Below, piece after piece: positions 22,158 through 23,085 of a DNA stretch of 23,085 bases. The notes beneath the pieces were generated by a model that was given only the letters and a program-made list of their open reading frames with translations, made no database searches and was not told where the DNA came from. Position numbers and translations under genes: made by a program. Source of the DNA: an uncultured Flavobacteriales bacterium. Lineage in GTDB: Bacteria; Bacteroidota; Bacteroidia; Flavobacteriales; Crocinitomicaceae. Where the stretch lies: positions 1 to 23,085 of the forward strand of contig CAMLIF010000060.1 of NCBI GenBank assembly GCA_946479985.1, in the 5' to 3' direction. The stretch's first letter is position 1. Each line of letters begins with the position of its first letter.

Positions 22158-23085
22158 AACTTGATCCATTTTTTGGTTAATACCATTCCATCTTTACGCG
22201 TAAACACAACCATGTACACACCACTTGCTAATTTACAGCAATCAACCGTTTTCACAAAAGTTTTTTTGTCTTGTTCCGATTCAACGTATTGTACGGGTTT
22301 TCCATTAAGTTCACAAATTGTAATTGAGCGAATTGGCGTATTAACAGAAACGGTTAATTGATTCCCAGGGTTGGGGAAAATAGAAATTAATGATTCGAAA
22401 TCTAAAGAGCTTATTGTCAATAACGTATCAAAGAGTGGGTTTGCTGCATAACATGAATCGAAGTAAAATGGCGCTAGGGAATCACGTAAGTAAATACTGT
22501 AGGCCATTTTTGGATTATTGATATTTGGATTCAGAGGATACCAAAAATCTTCTGAGGTTGTAGAACTCGCTGGATCGTTTTGGTCAGTATGTCTGCGAAT
22601 AAAATGATAATAGTATCCCTTCAATGTGAGATTTCCGGAGGAGAAATTGGTGATTTCTGCATGAGGTTCCAGTTTGAACGTGTCTTCTATAAATAAGATG
22701 CTGCTGGAATTCGGATCGGGAATATAGCTGGTGTCATTAATCAATCCCAGGGAATTAGTAGTACTCGGTCTTACCCAGTAGTCCAAAATTTGTGTGCTGG
22801 GTAAAATGTAATCGGAGAAATCATAAGTCACTTCATATTCATATCGCTCAACATCGTAATATCGTTCGAGAAACAATGGAAAGTCATCTCCAATTGGGCC
22901 ATTGGAAATGGAATAGAATGGTTCATTCAAAAACAATGTTATTGTATCAACTGCTATTTCCGTTATTGAAACCGGGTCGAGTTCCGGATGCACAACCTGG
23001 TATTCGGGAAAGTCGATCATTTGCAATGCGGCTTCTGCATTTACCAGGCCGTAGCCAGTTTGATGATCGTAACCTACACCACTTA
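22154..23085 (-). CDS. Subtilisin-like (S8) protease, C-terminal part, with T9SS sorting domain; cut by the window edge
   Basis: The frame is open to the right edge, so the N-terminus and catalytic core are outside; about 309 residues remain. The first residues, GVGYDHQTGYGLVNAEAAL, match the end of the S8 catalytic domain (the GxGlvNAeaA helix), which is the basis of the call. The next 200 residues (beta-rich, with DYWVRP and SSGNLTLKGYYYH) look like a P-domain-like or jelly-roll module, and the last 75 form a type A sorting domain (ISIFPNPGNQLTV to LTKKWIKL). An in-frame TTG at 23026 is not a real start. Stop and the next start overlap as ATGA. It is probably the first gene of the operon in view. 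Confidence 0.75.
   Translation of the reverse strand, partial: SGVGYDHQTGYGLVNAEAALQMIDFPEYQVVHPELDPVSITEIAVDTITLFLNEPFYSISNGPIGDDFPLFLERYYDVERYEYEVTYDFSDYILPSTQILDYWVRPSTTNSLGLINDTSYIPDPNSSSILFIEDTFKLEPHAEITNFSSGNLTLKGYYYHFIRRHTDQNDPASSTTSEDFWYPLNPNINNPKMAYSIYLRDSLAPFYFDSCYAANPLFDTLLTISSLDFESLISIFPNPGNQLTVSVNTPIRSITICELNGKPVQYVESEQDKKTFVKTVDCCKLASGVYMVVFTRKDGMVLTKKWIKL

Noticed and set aside
22161..22361. Plus-strand ORF opposite the protease tail
   Set aside because: Antisense to the T9SS sorting domain, whose motif is clear; no independent support.
1..23085. tRNA, rRNA, insertion sequence, integrase or phage genes
   Set aside because: None could be recognised by eye on either strand; a tRNAscan and transposase search would settle it.

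Overview
The window is AT-rich DNA from a member of the Bacteroidota, most likely Flavobacteriales; a Fluviicola-like Crocinitomicaceae is a guess. The evidence is: several secreted proteins with type IX secretion (T9SS) C-terminal sorting domains, a LytTR response regulator paired with a TPR histidine kinase, start codons without good Shine-Dalgarno sites, and many promoter-like TAnnTTTG boxes, some with a TTG placed 19 nt upstream (the Bacteroidota -33/-7 pattern).

Layout. 1-2928: 3' end of an unrecognised gene (+), converging on a TPR/HisKA_2-type sensor kinase (-), then a probable outer-membrane-barrel gene remnant and a hairpin terminator. 2949-7610: tandem-domain universal stress protein (-), GH3-family adenylating enzyme (+), EamA-family transporter (-), a membrane-anchored hypothetical protein (-) and, divergent from it, a small HTH protein (+). 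7626-10994: a heptad inverted repeat, class I fructose-1,6-bisphosphatase, a secreted hypothetical protein 14 nt downstream, a 71-residue Cys-rich lipoprotein with its own terminator, and a membrane-tethered thioredoxin-like protein with a CPFC motif. 11051-13171 (-): a two-gene unit (SseB-like protein, then alpha/beta hydrolase) preceded by a separate lipoprotein gene. 13172-16232 (-): a structured intergenic region, then a LytTR regulator/LytS-type kinase operon with overlapping stop and start.

16405-16764 is the most unusual stretch. It holds 17 copies of a diverged direct repeat with a conserved AAACCTA core, spaced strictly 21 or 22 bp, partly organised as a 65-bp super-period. It lies between the stop of a secreted Asp-box (sialidase-like) T9SS protein and the regulator promoter. 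It is non-coding and not a CRISPR. On the minus strand the core reads TAGGTTT(G), which resembles the Bacteroidota -7 box.

18304-23085 (-): a run of T9SS genes: the 3' part of a subtilisin-like protease followed by three tandem paralogues of about 415 residues, closed by a terminator. The paralogues are mosaics of one another, with a 113-bp identical block in two of them. The junctions between paralogues carry a copy of the protease gene's last codons, which records how the cluster duplicated. One copy holds a G9 tract.

No rRNA, tRNA, insertion sequence or phage genes were recognised. Functions rest on motif recognition by eye, without searches.
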